Part shown: positions 24,744 to 36,632 of the stretch, in pieces
Layout of the letters: every line of letters starts with the position of its first letter
Numbering within the stretch: position 1 is the stretch's first letter
Source of the DNA: Rosellinia necatrix
Lineage: Eukaryota; Ascomycota; Sordariomycetes; Xylariales; Xylariaceae
Direction: 5' to 3'
DNA length: 64,000 nt
NCBI GenBank assembly: GCA_021209875.1
Contig: JAGYVD010000001.1
Span: 3,348,001 to 3,412,000, forward strand
Made by a program: the position numbers and the translations under genes
Notes under the pieces: generated by a model
What the model was told of the DNA's origin: nothing
What the model saw: only the letters and a program-made list of their open reading frames with translations
Databases searched by the model: none

Positions 24744-25252
24744 TTCCTCGTCTTTTCTACAGATAGTGTAAGGATGCTGAGAGTGAAGCAAGTGTTGGGT
24801 TATTACTTGGTAGGTTGGGTGGGTAGGTAGGTGCTTTAGAAGGTAAGGCACCTAGGTAGGTAGGTAGGTAGGTTAGGTAACTCTGGGCACCACCTGGTGT
24901 AGTTACCTAGGTAGTTGGGTAGGCACCTAACTTAGGTCTAGTTTAAGGTTGGTAGCTCCTTCAATTCGGGCTCAGGTTGGAATGACGCCATTAATATGGA
25001 GCCATCGGCCTCTTTTGGCTCCGTGCTTGCTGGAGCTACATGTACGTACCTCAATTTTGGCAACCGGGAGCTAATCCAGAAGCATCAGAAATCAGATCAT
25101 GATACGATTCCATCTTACCACGGAGCGGGCGCATTAGCCCTGAGATGCTGTACCTTTGGATACTCTAGAAAACCCACTACGGTCGACAACCCACCAACTC
25201 GCAGCTTCTACCTTTGCACAACCCGCACCACGCTGGTTGGATCCTAATAACG
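24744..25252. other. divergent promoter region, 0.5 kb
   Basis: Between the AIG1-like gene (minus) and the WD40-cyclophilin gene (plus). 24825-24930 is a cluster of AGGT/ACCT repeats. Confidence 0.5.
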
Positions 25253-27168
25253 ATGGCCGAGGCGAGCAGCAAACGGAGTCACGACGACTTCGTGGAAAAC
25301 AACAGCGGCGATGGTGCGTGCGTATTCCATCCGTTCCCGATGGGCCTTGAGCTAAATGCGACGTAGATGATGGCTCCTCAGACGATGATATGGGCCCCCA
25401 GCTGCCCTCCGCCGCCGCTCCTAAGAAGAAACGACGCGTGCTACCATACGAGAAGCTCTACATCGACGCCCTGCCCAAGTCGTCACGATACTCCAAGTCC
25501 CTCATGCATAAGGAGCAGCTCTCCTTTGTCACAGTAACCCGCACCGAATTCCTCGTCACGAGCTCCGTCGATGGTGTTGTCAAGTTCTGGAAGAAGGTTG
25601 CTCAAGGCATCGAGTTTGTGAAGGAGTTCAAGGCTCACCAAGGCGAGATACGCTCTGTGACCGTGAGTCAAGATGGAAGGAGCTTTGCCACTGCTGGCGC
25701 CGATAGAACTATCAAGATCTTTGATGTGATTACCTTCGACCTTCTTGCTATGCTGTCCTTGGACTTCTCGCCAAAGTGCATCTGTTGGGTACACAAGCGC
25801 GGCGCGTCGCTGCCACTGTTGGCCGTCTCGGACGACTCTAAGCCCTTGATTCATATGTACGACGGTAGGGGAGAGAACGAGACGCCTCTGCATACTATCA
25901 GAGGCCTCCATCGGAGCGTCGTGTCTCTAATGGCATTCAACGATTCATATGACTGCGTAGTATCAGCGGACGAGGGTGGGATGCTTGAGTATTGGTCGCC
26001 AAGTTCAAACTATGAAAAACCAGATAACGTCTTCCAGTACAAAAGCTCCACCAATCTATTCGATTTTAAAAAGGCCAAGTCCGTGCCCGTGTCACTAGCG
26101 GTCTCGCCCTCCGGCCACCAGTTCGTATCATTCTCACTCCCCGATCGCAAGATCCGTATATTCGAGTTTGCTGCGGCTAAGTTATATCGTACTTATGACG
26201 AATCCCTACAGGCCGTGGAAGAGATGCAACAGGGCGGGACTGCGGCGCAGAAGTTAGACGACGTCGATTTTGGCCGAAGACTGGCGGCCGAGCGAGAGAT
26301 GGAGTCGGGCTCCCTTCGGAATAGTACCAATGTCATATTTGACGAGTCAGGGCACTTCATCCTGTACGGCTCCATAGTTGGGGTCAAGGTCTTGAACACG
26401 TTCACGAACCAGGTGGTCAAGGTGTATGGGAAGGACGAGCATCTTCGGCCTATCAACTTGGCCCTGTACCAAGGACAACCCCAGAAGAAAGGTGTGACAA
26501 CAGTGGCGATGGCCGCCTCGAACAACCCACTCCTGCAGGAGTCGGAAGCGAGAGATCCCGTTCTTTTCGCTACTTCTGTAGGCAAGGCGCGGTTCTACAT
26601 GTTTACAAACGACGAAGAGATATCTCGCTCGGAAAGAGACGTGCAGAATGAGAAACCGACGCTGCTGAACCCCCGGCAGGCCCCCCATGTCAAGAAGGCG
26701 GAGACGGGTACATCAGCTATCATTCACACAAGCTATGGCGACATCCATATCCGGCTCTTCCCAGACGCTGCTCCCAAGGCCGTGGAGAATTTTGTCACGC
26801 ACTCAAAACGCGGCTACTATAACGGCACCATCTTCCACAGGGTAATCCGAAAATTCATGATACAGGGCGGCGACCCGCTGGGGGACGGGACCGGGGGAGA
26901 GAGCATATGGGGCAGGGAGTTCGAGGATGAGTTCAGCACGCTGAAGCACGACAAGCCGTACACGGTCAGTATGGCCAATGCAGGACCGAATACGAACGGC
27001 AGTCAGTTTTTTATCACCACGGAAAAGACCCCGTGGCTGGACAACAAGCACACCATCTTCGGGCGGGCTGTCCAAGGGCTGGACGTCATCCACAAGATCG
27101 AGAACGCACGAACCTACAAGGAAAAGCCGGAGGAGGACATCAAGATTCTCAATATTGAGGTGGCCTAG
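25253..27168 (+). CDS. WD40-cyclophilin peptidyl-prolyl isomerase (PPWD1 type), 620 aa
   Basis: Nuclear spliceosome-associated prolyl isomerase of the PPWD1/Cyp15 type. Exon 1 25253..25313 (MAEASSKRSHDDFVENNSG...) and exon 2 25367..27168, joined by a 53-bp intron in phase 1 with a GCTAAAT branch-like site. After an acidic stretch and a basic PKKKRRV motif (nuclear-localisation type), residues about 45-330 contain WD repeats (e.g. LVTSSVDGVVKFWKK, FATAGADRTIKIFDV, VVSADEGGMLEYW). The C-terminal cyclophilin domain (about 465-620) has FHRVIRKFMIQGGDPLGDGT with the catalytic Arg and Gln, then MANAGPNTNGSQFFIT and PWLDNKHTIFGRAVQG with the cyclosporin-site Trp, so it should be active. Length matches fungal orthologues. 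Confidence 0.95.
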
Positions 27169-28404
27169 ATTCGGTGGCGCAGGAACTCGACCCCTGTCCA
27201 ACACGTAGGCAAATTACCTTATGCCCACCTACATTTGACGTTACGTTATGTATTTCAAAACAACGGCCGTAGTCATTAATGCATCCCATTCGACAGCGCC
27301 GTGCTTTGGGCGTCTCCGTCAAGTTTTGGGAGGCGTCCTCGTAGCCATCGAGCTGGTGCTTATCGACGAATAAACGGCGCCCGTCTTTTCTTTTTAAAAG
27401 TGGAAAAGCGGGGATTGGAGCGTGCACCGCAATTATACAGCAGCAATTATAGCATTGTAGCGCTAGTAGTTGGCAACTTGGCCGGTTGGTTGGTTGGCTG
27501 GCGGGCTGGCCAGAAGGTTGGCTAGCTCCACGTGGGGGTAGTGTCACTGTGTCAGTCTCCGGGGTGCTTAGCGTCGATTTGGACCGGATCTTATCTTCGG
27601 AAGGAATGCTGATGATCTATATGCCTCTTAACCGAAGTACCGGTCTCCACGATTGCCATCAAAAGTCCGGGCAGGAACACTACACCTACGCTCCCTCAAC
27701 GCTTACCTCTGCCAGTAGCCCGCCGTGATGCGCACTCGCCGACTTAGGATCCCTTCTCACCAGCCTATCCGCCCTACACCTAACCCATCCAGAGATCTCT
27801 GCAGATAGCGTAGTCCGCCTCCTGCATAACGGTTTCATAAAGATTCGTCAGAGCCAAGTGCAAATACTACTCCTCACTTCATGCAGCTCATTTACACCAA
27901 TCCAACCTATCTTTCAACACGCCCACGCCCACGCCCACGCCCGCGCTCACGCCCACTCCCACCTGCCGGGACCACCCACAACCTAGCTACATGAAGGCCT
28001 TCGCTGGCCATTAAATCTCGCCCACGGCTGCCTTCTTGCCTCACCCTCTCCCTTCACCCGCACGTCTCATCCATGCTCCGGCACCTCCGGCGGAACTTGT
28101 CCAAGAGTGACTGCTCTGATCATCGCCAGGACCGCGAAGTCAAGCCCATTGTTTGTTGCAGGCCGGGCTCACCTGCCTGCACCTTAACGGAGGCTCTCTC
28201 GGCTGGTTGATCATGCCAGTCCCTCGATCGTATTGGAAGGAAATTCTCCCCTCACCAAGTACCGTTCCATCCTCCGTTGGGTCGTGGGCTTGGGAATAGA
28301 GGAAGGCGAAAGCAAACCCAAAGAGAGAGAGAGAGAGAGAAAAGAAAAAAAAAGAAAAACCAAAAGAAAAGAAAAAGAAAGACCGGCTGTCACTGCGGCA
28401 TATA
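27169..28404. other. intergenic, 1.2 kb, promoter of the Zn2Cys6 gene
   Basis: No supported gene. It holds a CACGCC hexamer tract (about 27921-27962) and a GA-rich/A-rich tract (28321-28382) immediately before the ATG of the transcription factor. Confidence 0.5.
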
Positions 28405-31125
28405 ATGCCGCGGCCGAAAAGACCTGGCGCACCGGAACCTAAACGGCGGAGTCGAAACGGGTGTTGGTGAGTAAACGACGCTTCCCCTTTCGCAGCGTGT
28501 GCACGTGTTGACGAGGGGCTGATCTTGGGAAGGCCATGTAAGAATCGCAAAATCAAGTGCGGGGAGGAGCACCCAGTTTGTGTGAAGTGAGTAATCCCCT
28601 TACCGCCGTTTAGTTAGCCCCATGCATAGCACCGTTAGCCCCCAATGGCTAAGAAAATGCGAGGAATCCCGGTGCCGGTCCGGAACTAATACGATGTCTC
28701 ACAGCTGCCAACGGACGGGGGAGAAATGTGATTACAGCATACGGCTGAATTGGGAGGGGCGAAGGGGAAAACAGGTTGATTCCGGTCTCGTGAGCTTCGA
28801 TCACGACTCGCTGTCTCCTGCGACCCCGGCCAAAGGGTATAAGCTCGTCCACCAATATCCGCTGACGGACGCGCCGGGCACCCGCCGGCTAGAGCCCCTA
28901 ACTGCTACGTACGGCGATCCGAAGTCTGACAGTCCGTGTTTTCAAACGGGTGTCAGCTTCGTCGACACCACATTGTCTTCCGCGCGCGAGCCGGAACGAC
29001 GTCTAAGCAAACGGATCAAGTTAGGTGACGCCCCATTAGCTGAGTATCCCGAGAAGCGGCGCTACTCCTCTCAAAGTTTGGTCCTGGAACCAACCTCGGC
29101 GACCGTAAGGTTGTCTGGGAACTCAGGCGTCTCAGTTGCATCACCACTGACGCCCGCTACGTCCTCGACCTATAGTGATGATAGCCAACCGCAAGTTGGT
29201 CATGCCGAACAAGAGGTTACATCATGCTCCACAAAAAGATTGTCAGTAAATTCTTTATTGGCTGGGCCTGCCAACCTCCGAGCGCTCTACAACGATAGCG
29301 CCTATCATGCCAAGGGCACGCTCCCAACCCTCGACACGCACCCCACCTCAAACGAGCCCACGTTTTATGGCATCGACCGAGGCTTTCAAGACTATGACCT
29401 CGGGAGAAATGATGACATGAATGCCATAGGCGGCTCATCGCCCCTATTCCAGAGAGAGTCCCTCGACACCCCTCTCGATGAACCCGCCGACTACTCATGG
29501 ACCGAATTCGGCTTTGGCATCGACACTGGAGACGCTGGAGAGTCGGATAGCGGCTACTACTCGAAGCCAGTGTCAATCTTTATACCTCAGGACCTAGAGC
29601 CTCTTCCAGATAGGCTCATAGAAAATCCCATGAATCTTCTTGTAAGTAGCATCGGCCCTTGCAACAGTTGGGTTTACTAACAAAGGTTGGCAGTATTTTG
29701 TATGTCTCATCTAGTTGCCTAGTAATGAACAATGCTCTAACTATCTCTAGCATCATTTCATAACCAATACCGCCCGAGGTAATCGCCTCGCTCCCCCCCT
29801 TTCTCCTATTTATTTTATTCATCTCTAACGTTAATAGCTCTTGTGCCGTACGATGATCCTCACGCCAACCCATTTCGTACAATCCTCCCCCAAATGGCGG
29901 TAAAGAACGATAGCTTGCTGGCCTTGTTACTTGCCTACTCTGGTGAGTTTTTTGTGCTCTTACAAACTCGCTCTCTTTATTTACGAAGGGCCGGTAGCCT
30001 CTCATAGGGCGCGCGTTCTAGGGCATCCCGAACCAACTCTGAGAATTGCGTTTTGGGTCGATGACATATTCCCGGCCCTTCGCGAAGCCCTCGACGATCC
30101 CGACCGTAATTTCTCGAATTCGAATCTTGCTACGGCCATCATGCTCACATCTCTTGAAATTGTGTCCCCTAAGATTTTTGGTTACGACATCCCCTGGCAG
30201 AGACATCTCGGGTTAGCACGGGAAGTTATCAAGGTTCGACCAGGTGGTTTACGTGGATTCCAGGATAATTTTCGCCAGGACCCAGTATGCTCTTTCCTCT
30301 TCAGCTGGGCGGCATATCTAGATGTGATCGGGAGTCTCACCGGTGGGCCGAAAGATGCCTCATCTTCGTGGATCTTTGATTATGAGTTAGACGACATCGT
30401 CGACGGATATGACGAGATCGATTGCATCATGGGATTTACGACACGATGTTGCTATTTACTCGCTAATATTGCGGACCTTGCACGGAAGTGTGATGCCGAA
30501 CGTATTAGCGAGGATTCCAACGTCCGTGATGATTGGGAGCCAAGCAGCGAGGTAGCTGTTCGGGCTGCTGAACTTGAGGTGGCAGTAATGAAAAGCATGA
30601 AACAAGATCCGATGCCCTGTAAGCACATACATAAAGCGGGCGATATCGAGAAGTGGGATAAGAAGGAGATGGAGTCTACCAACTCGGCATATCACTGGGC
30701 GGCGCTGGTTCATCTGTATCGGCGAGTTCTAGGCAGGCGATCTGGTGACAAGGATGTCCAGGTGGCGGTGGAAAACATCATTACTGTTCTTGGCCGTATC
30801 CCCCCTGGCGGCACGGCTGAATCTTGTCTCCTTTTCCCTATGTTCACGGCCGGCTGCGATACGCAGTCAGAAGACCACAGAGCGTTGATTTTGAATCGCT
30901 TAATGTCGGCGGAAAGGCATGGGATGACACAGGTAAGCGCCCTCCCCCCCGCCTCCTCTCTCTACGCTATGCACATTTGTTCGCGTGGACTACGCTTGCC
31001 ATCTCGTTTCTTTGTTAGTCCTAACTTCCGACTTACAGGCGCATAATGCTCGTCGGTTGATGCAGCTGGTTTGGGAAACTAAAAGGCCATGGGAGACCCT
31101 GGTGAGCACGGAGTTCATTGGATAA
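28405..31125 (+). CDS. Zn2Cys6 transcription factor with Fungal_trans_2-type domain, 737 aa
   Basis: Fungal binuclear-cluster regulator. Eight exons: 28405..28466, 28533..28586, 28705..29641, 29694..29699 (6 nt, Tyr-Phe), 29751..29778, 29838..29942, 29998..30932, 31039..31125. All phases agree and several introns carry CTAAC branch sites. The zinc cluster spans the first three exons: NGCWPCKNRKIKCGEEHPVC, then VNCQRTGEKCDY, giving six Cys in the standard spacing, preceded by a basic region (PKRRSRNG). Residues about 60-300 are disordered. From the micro-exon on, YFHHFITNTARALVPYDDPH, NPFRTILPQMAVKNDSLL and LAYSASHRARVLGHPEP are the conserved start of the middle homology domain found in arginine-regulator-like factors. 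The protein ends WETLVSTEFIG. The target genes are unknown. Confidence 0.88.
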
Positions 31126-31558
31126 TATGGGATAAATCGGATATAACGGAGGGATATGGGCGCCACAGGTATTGGTTGGTAGTGTCGGGAAATTATGCGT
31201 GTAAGGATAACGCATATAGCTGGGGTTTGGGGGTTTTCTTTTTTGGTTTCTTTTTTTTTTTTCTCCCTCTAGTATTTTTCAGCGTTCGGCTACGGGCTGG
31301 TTTGTAAATTGAGTTCGATTCAAGGTCTCCCCTCCCCAAAAATACATCTGGTGCGTTCTTCGGAGACCAAACACCTGCAGAAACATGTGGGGTGCATGAC
31401 ATGTTCCTATGGGCACGATAAATAGACTATTAATCGGTGGACCGCTGGCGTGGCATTATACTACGCCACTACGGCGCTCTATATATACATTTGCTCGGCC
31501 ACGTAATACCGTCGTCACCATGCTTTTTTTTTTTTTTTTGCAAAAGCAAGACATAGCG
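31126..31558. other. convergent 3' spacer, 0.4 kb
   Basis: No gene. Two T-rich runs (31236-31262, 31524-31540) lie between the convergent transcription factor and flavoenzyme genes. Confidence 0.5.
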
Positions 31559-32888
31559 CTAGAGGCTCGATTTGACATCCCCGCCATACGATACCCTCTT
31601 CAGGCTTGCTGGATTCAGGTCAGCGACGCTCTTGATCCCAGCCAAGCCCATGGTGCCGTCCAGATCAGCGAGGAGGGAGGCCAGGACGTGTTTCGCGCCC
31701 GCCTTGCCAGCAATGCCGAGGCCGTACATTACTGGCCGGCCAACTAGCACGGCCTTGGCCCCCAGGGCCAGGGCCTTGACGATATCAGCGCCGGTTCGGA
31801 TGCCAGAGTCGAAGAGGACCGTCATCTTGTCCCCCACGGCCTCGACAATCTCTGGGAGCATGTCCAGGGACGCCACGGCGCCGTCGACTTGCCTGCCGCC
31901 ATGGTTGCTCACGATGATGCCGGCGGCGCCGTGCTGCAGGGCTAAGAGGGCGTCCTCCGGGTGCTGGATCCCCTTGAGGAGGATCGGGCCGTCCCAATGC
32001 TTCCTGATGACCGCCAGGTGCTCCCAGGGGTGGCTGTCGCCGGAGAAGGCCTCGCTTAGCCAATACCTGGCCGCCAGGAGGGGGTTCTCCTCGGGCGTGC
32101 TGCCGTCGCTCATCTCGGCGAATTTACGCCGAAATACCGGATCCGTGAAACCCACAGTGTTGCCCTGTCCCTTCATGAAGGGTATAAATGCCGTATCTAA
32201 GTCGGCGGGTCGCCAGGACATGGTCGCGGTATCCACCGTGACGACTAGGGCCTTGAACCCGGCCGCCTTGGCCGTGCTCAGGATCGAGGCCGTTATCTCG
32301 TCGTCCATGGGCCAGTAGAGCTGGAACCATCGTGGGTGGTCGCCGCTAGCGGCCGCCACGTCCTGGATCGAGCTTGTGGATGCCGTGCTCATGATGAACG
32401 GCACGTTGAGCTCGGCGCAGGCGGCGGCGGTGCCGAGCTCCTTGTCTCTATGATACACCTCCTGCGCCCCGACCGGAGCCAGCAGAACAGGGGAGTCTTT
32501 TTTTTTTTTTGCTTGTGTTAGTCCGCTTATCGTCCGCTTATCGTTCGGATAGGATTTCCTTTTCGAGGATGATGGGGCACGCACCGTACCGTTCGCCGAA
32601 CAGGGAGACACTCAGATCTCTAGGCACAGTCGGCCGCATCATCCGGGGTACAATCTTCCACTGTCGGAAAGCAAGCCGGTTGGCGTCCATGGTGGCGCCC
32701 TCGCCGGCCCCGCCCGTAATGTAGTTGTACGCTTCATCACGCATAGCCTTCTTGGCCTGCAACCTCAGTTTGTTGGGGTCCGTGGTAAGCGGCGGCAGGC
32801 TGCCCTGGAGGAGGCCGCGTGAGTAGATCTCGGTCTGGTAGTCGCCGTACGAAGGCGGCACATCTTCTGCGCGGTTATCGCTGTCCAT
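31559..32888 (-). CDS. FMN-dependent alpha-hydroxy-acid dehydrogenase, lactate 2-monooxygenase-like, 413 aa
   Basis: Flavoprotein oxidising L-2-hydroxy acids such as lactate. Exons: 32888..32585 and 32496..31559, with an 88-bp intron (GTGCGT donor, GGACTAACAC branch) whose 3' end is an unusual 13-A run followed by G. The N-terminus YGDYQTEIYSRG and then YITGGAGEGATMDANRLAFR match the lactate monooxygenase subgroup. Other blocks: SPVLLAPVGAQEVYH, STASTSSIQDVA, RWFQLYWPMDDE, VVTVDTATMSWRPADLD, and the active-site signature SNHGGRQVDG with catalytic His and FMN-contacting Arg; GADIVKALALGAKAVLVGRP is the phosphate-binding region. No N-terminal cytochrome b5 domain, so not an L-lactate:cytochrome c type. 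The upstream open frame to 33137 is not needed; the ATG at 32888 begins the family's usual N-terminus. Confidence 0.9.
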
Positions 32889-34513
32889 TGTCACGAGGTG
32901 GGGAACAGGTGGTGGCCGGGGTGCCGATAGTTGGTTGAACTCTGTGTCCGGAGACTCCTGATAGCCGGGCGAGGAGGCGGGTTCGTCTGCAGTTCCAAGG
33001 TCGGGAGGGCCAAATCCAAGCTTGATGAGAAGTGCAGAAAGACAGTCTCCATCCTCGCGATTATCTGCGGCAGGTGAACGCCGACGGGGTGGCGCGGATG
33101 GGGCTCCCTCGCCATGTAGCGTTCCATGTAGCGTCACGCAGAGGCCGTGGGGCGAACCATATCGCCTCGAACGCTTGATTTACAACGGGAGAATGGGACT
33201 AAGCCCAGTGGTATACGAGATGCGATGCCTTCGGTTAGCTTGCACCGGACGGGTCTGGAGCAGGCAGCGACAATCAATCGGTGTACAGGACCCTTGAAGA
33301 GTAAGTCGTGGCTAGTCCGCTTTGGTCCGTCCACACGCCGCCCTCACGTCTCCAGGACAGCGCAGGATTATGCGATCGCTGCCATGACATGGCTGTTGGT
33401 TGAAATTAGCATTCGTGCGTCTTAATAGGAGCATTATGCCCTGGGATAGCCTGGAGAGACAGCTGGGCCGTCCCAGCGTAGCGGAAGATATGCTAGTTCC
33501 CCCCCCCCCTTCTCCCCCTCTTAGTGTGGTATGTATGTATATATGTATGCATGTATGTATGCATGTATGTAGGCATGTATGTAGGCATGTATATATGTAT
33601 GTATGTATGTATACATGTATGTGGGAGGACAGACAGGTCGAGCGAGCAGGATTATGCGTACCTTAGTTATGGCATAGACGCTTCGGCAGGGGTTTAAGGA
33701 CAAGGTTGGGCAATATTGATAGGGGAACCTTGGACCTGGTCGAGGTGGTAACCCGGGTTTGATCCAGACACCCCCCACACTACGCCCTCCTAAACCTCAT
33801 AGTGTTTAATTGAGCCTCAGGCAAGAAACCGGTTTGGGACGCTTTAAGCTTAAACCGAGTGTGTACATACATAGCTACCAGGTATGTACATAATGTATGT
33901 ACACACGTACCTCGAACCGACAGACCTCGGGCTTTGACAGAAAATTGGTACGGGCCCGTCAGCCCGGAAGAACAGGCCCACGGCAATAAATTTTGGTTTT
34001 AGTGCAACAGCCGATTGATGTCGTGCTTCCTCGGATTCCACAACCCGAGCCCTTGATAGGGGGAAGCGAGATGGATACGGGATTATGTAGATAACTAGTG
34101 CAATGTACCGTACGCAGTAGACAATAAAAAAGAATCCCCGACCCAGGCGAATGGTGGCGGAAATATTCCGGAGTGACCTCGACCCCTGCTACCTCGTCTT
34201 GGCTTGCCCTGACAGAGCCCTGATGACAACAGCAGTGTAACCTTGACCTTGGCGCAGAATAGGACCCCGCATATACATACCCCACCAAACCGATCAAGGT
34301 GGGAGGAAGGAACAAGGTACCGTACCGACCAACGCCGGGGTTCGGTCGCAAGCCTCCTTCGCAAAACCACAGACGGTTAAGCTCCGACGGTTAGAGCGAG
34401 ATATCCACCATCAGAAAACACACGACCCCCATCGGACCCAATCTCGAACCGCCGAGGGAGGAGGTCCAGAGTTCCCATCACCACAAGGGCGCCAGCCAAC
34501 AAGGCCCCCGGCC
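32889..34513. other. divergent promoter region, 1.6 kb
   Basis: No supported gene. A TATG/CATG microsatellite occupies about 33530-33622. The open frame upstream of 32888 reads no known family sequence. Confidence 0.5.
33530..33622. repeat. degenerate (TATG)n / (GCATG) microsatellite
   Basis: About 90 bp of GTAT, GCAT and GGCAT units. ORFs on both strands here translate to Tyr/Met/His/Ile repeats and are artefacts. Confidence 0.85.
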
Positions 34514-35322
34514 ATGGATATTGACGATATTTTGCGCGAGGTTGATCCCTCCTCATACTCAATCCCTGTGGAAACCCGCGATCTCCAAGCTCTGACGCGC
34601 GCCTGGGTCTCCGAGCGTTCTTCCCCGGAGCTGCTTCCGTACGTCATTTCCCTCCGTGCTATCCAAATGCCCCCCGAGTTCGCCGGTGCTGATGAGGTTG
34701 TCTCTTCCCATGTACAGCTGGCCCTCCGACGGCCTCTTCGAGCGCGTCAATGATCGCATCAAGCAGCAGATCGAGAGGGTCGAGGAGATGACGGGCGATA
34801 TGGACCCGAAGACGAACTTCGCGCTTATAGTTATCCAAACCGAGCTCGAACGGTTCAAGTATCTCGTGCGGAGCTATTTACGCGCGAGGATTGCTAAGGT
34901 ATTCGGGATATCCCGCCGTCCCCTCTCCCACGATGTCGAATAGCTAACCGATTCGGCCCCAGATTGACAAGCATACTTTGCATTACTTGTCAAATCCGGA
35001 CTTGAGGGCACGTCTTTCCGATACCGAACAAGCTTACGCTACGCGTCACCAGGCATTGCTACACAATCACTATCTGTCCTCTTTCCTATCCGCCTTCCCA
35101 CCCACGCTCCAAAACCTAAACGACACCGCCGGTAACATTAGTATGATCGATACTCCAGACCTTGATACTGCTGTCTTCATCCGCCTCCTCAAAGACACTC
35201 TCGTCGAGGGCCACGGGACAGATAGAGATGGTGTCATGAACGGCAAGAACGGTGACGTTATTATTCTCAGGTGGTCCGATGCAAAATCGCTCGTAGATTC
35301 TGGCCGCGCTGAGGTAATATGA
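34514..35322 (+). CDS. sld5: GINS complex subunit Sld5, 221 aa
   Basis: Subunit of the four-protein GINS complex, which joins Cdc45 and Mcm2-7 to form the replicative CMG helicase in the nucleus. Exons: 34514..34638, 34718..34898, 34963..35322; introns 79 and 64 bp, the second with a GCTAACC branch site; phases agree. The N-terminus [14 protein letters not shown] leads to [20 protein letters not shown] (across the first splice), the conserved Sld5 A-domain helix and LLPWP turn. [20 protein letters not shown] follows, the hallmark RxYLRxRLxKI helix of Sld5. The B-domain ends with [20 protein letters not shown], consistent with the C-terminal beta domain that anchors Sld5. Length agrees with fungal orthologues. 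Confidence 0.93.
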
Positions 35323-36632
35323 CCTCATTTCTCATACCTACGAGGCAGGCGGCCATACACATTCCCGGGTCTGCTCTCAAGCGTACTGCCGCCGACAGAG
35401 TAATGAGGCCGTGGCGATTTACAGATTTACTACCCCGTGTCCGTCTGTTTATATTTGCATATTTGGCAGTACTCGGAGATGGCCGATTATCCATAACCCC
35501 AGTAGCCAGCTTTTTTTTCGTACATGAAGCTAAAGCTTAGGCAGCACTGGGGTCAATACTGATTTGGCTGCTAAAGGTGAGCGCCGTGACTTGCCTGGGC
35601 AGCTTATCCGATCGAGCCCTTTTCGATGGTGGAAGCTGGAACTGGTCCGCATATATTCCCATCCAACTAGTAATACGGTTGATGCCAGCGAGCAAGCGAG
35701 GCCTCCCTCTGGTGCTCTATTAGGTGCCCACGCGTTGATCTTGTTATTTTCGCTATATTGGGTACCGTTGAATACGCCGGTATCATATTCGCAGTCAGGA
35801 TAGTAGCCGATAATCGCACCTCACGAACAGGTATTCAGTTATAACCGAATACCTTGATAATGCATTCAAAACTGGCCCCCGAAACTGCCTGATAAATAAC
35901 AACATGGAAACCTCAGGCTCATTCGGCTTGAGTGCTGTGTCACCTTGTCCCATTTATACCGGGGATCATTAACGACTATCTAGGACCATGACAGCCTGCT
36001 TTAATGACAGGTCAATAGTGTCTTACAAATACACAGTTATCGATTTAGATAAGTTTGGGGCGGGACAATCATCTGGCTGCTATTAGCTTCTCAAATGTCC
36101 GATGCGCAATTGAGTAAATACATCGGTAGTTCGATTCTAAGCAGCAACCAAGTTTGGGGGATCGGAGGCTACCCTATACTACTGCAAGTAGATAACTTAG
36201 CCGGGACCGACCCCAGTTGACATTCCTTATCAGGTTCCATGATGTCAAACTTGATGGCCCGAGTACAACAAGTATGTACCAGACCCCACCAAAGAAACGT
36301 CAAACTCCACGAACTCAGATTAGGTCCTGCTTTGTTTGCGGTGGAAGTCCAACGCCTATCCTTCACCTGCTTTTACCTTCCCGTATTGTACCTGATGGTG
36401 TAATGACCCCGACAAGATCCATCCATAAATGCCCAAAGTGTGCACGACCGCCCTATTCTGCGTGTAAGAGTCGGCAGCCCAGCTCCCACTTGGAAAACCA
36501 CCATCGGGACTATTTTCCGCCCAAGTTATGAGACAGGCGAAGGCACACAGCCGTTTACTTAGCCATCACCAGAGTATATGGCACGTATGCTGCCATGGTA
36601 GTGACTAAGCCCTGTCTGTTTCGCCACTCGAT
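35323..36632. other. intergenic, 1.3 kb
   Basis: No supported gene. ORF 36217-36531 (plus) has two CxxC pairs but no family resemblance and weak coding character. The last part is the promoter of the methylesterase gene. Confidence 0.45.

Noticed and set aside
33530..33622. Possible array of spaced repeats (CRISPR-like at first glance)
   Set aside because: It is a continuous TATG/GCATG microsatellite with no spacers, and the genome is eukaryotic.
34435..34470. TCGAACC resembling a tRNA B box on the minus strand
   Set aside because: The following bases do not complete the GGTTCGANNCC consensus and no A box or cloverleaf could be drawn. No tRNA or 5S rRNA was found in the window.
31126..34513. 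Idea of a catabolic cluster of the Zn2Cys6 factor and the adjacent lactate monooxygenase-like enzyme
   Set aside because: The two genes are convergent and their other neighbours are housekeeping genes; proximity alone does not support a cluster.
36217..36531. 104-codon ORF with two CxxC pairs
   Set aside because: Only suggestive spacing; no conserved context, no splice continuation and no recognisable family.
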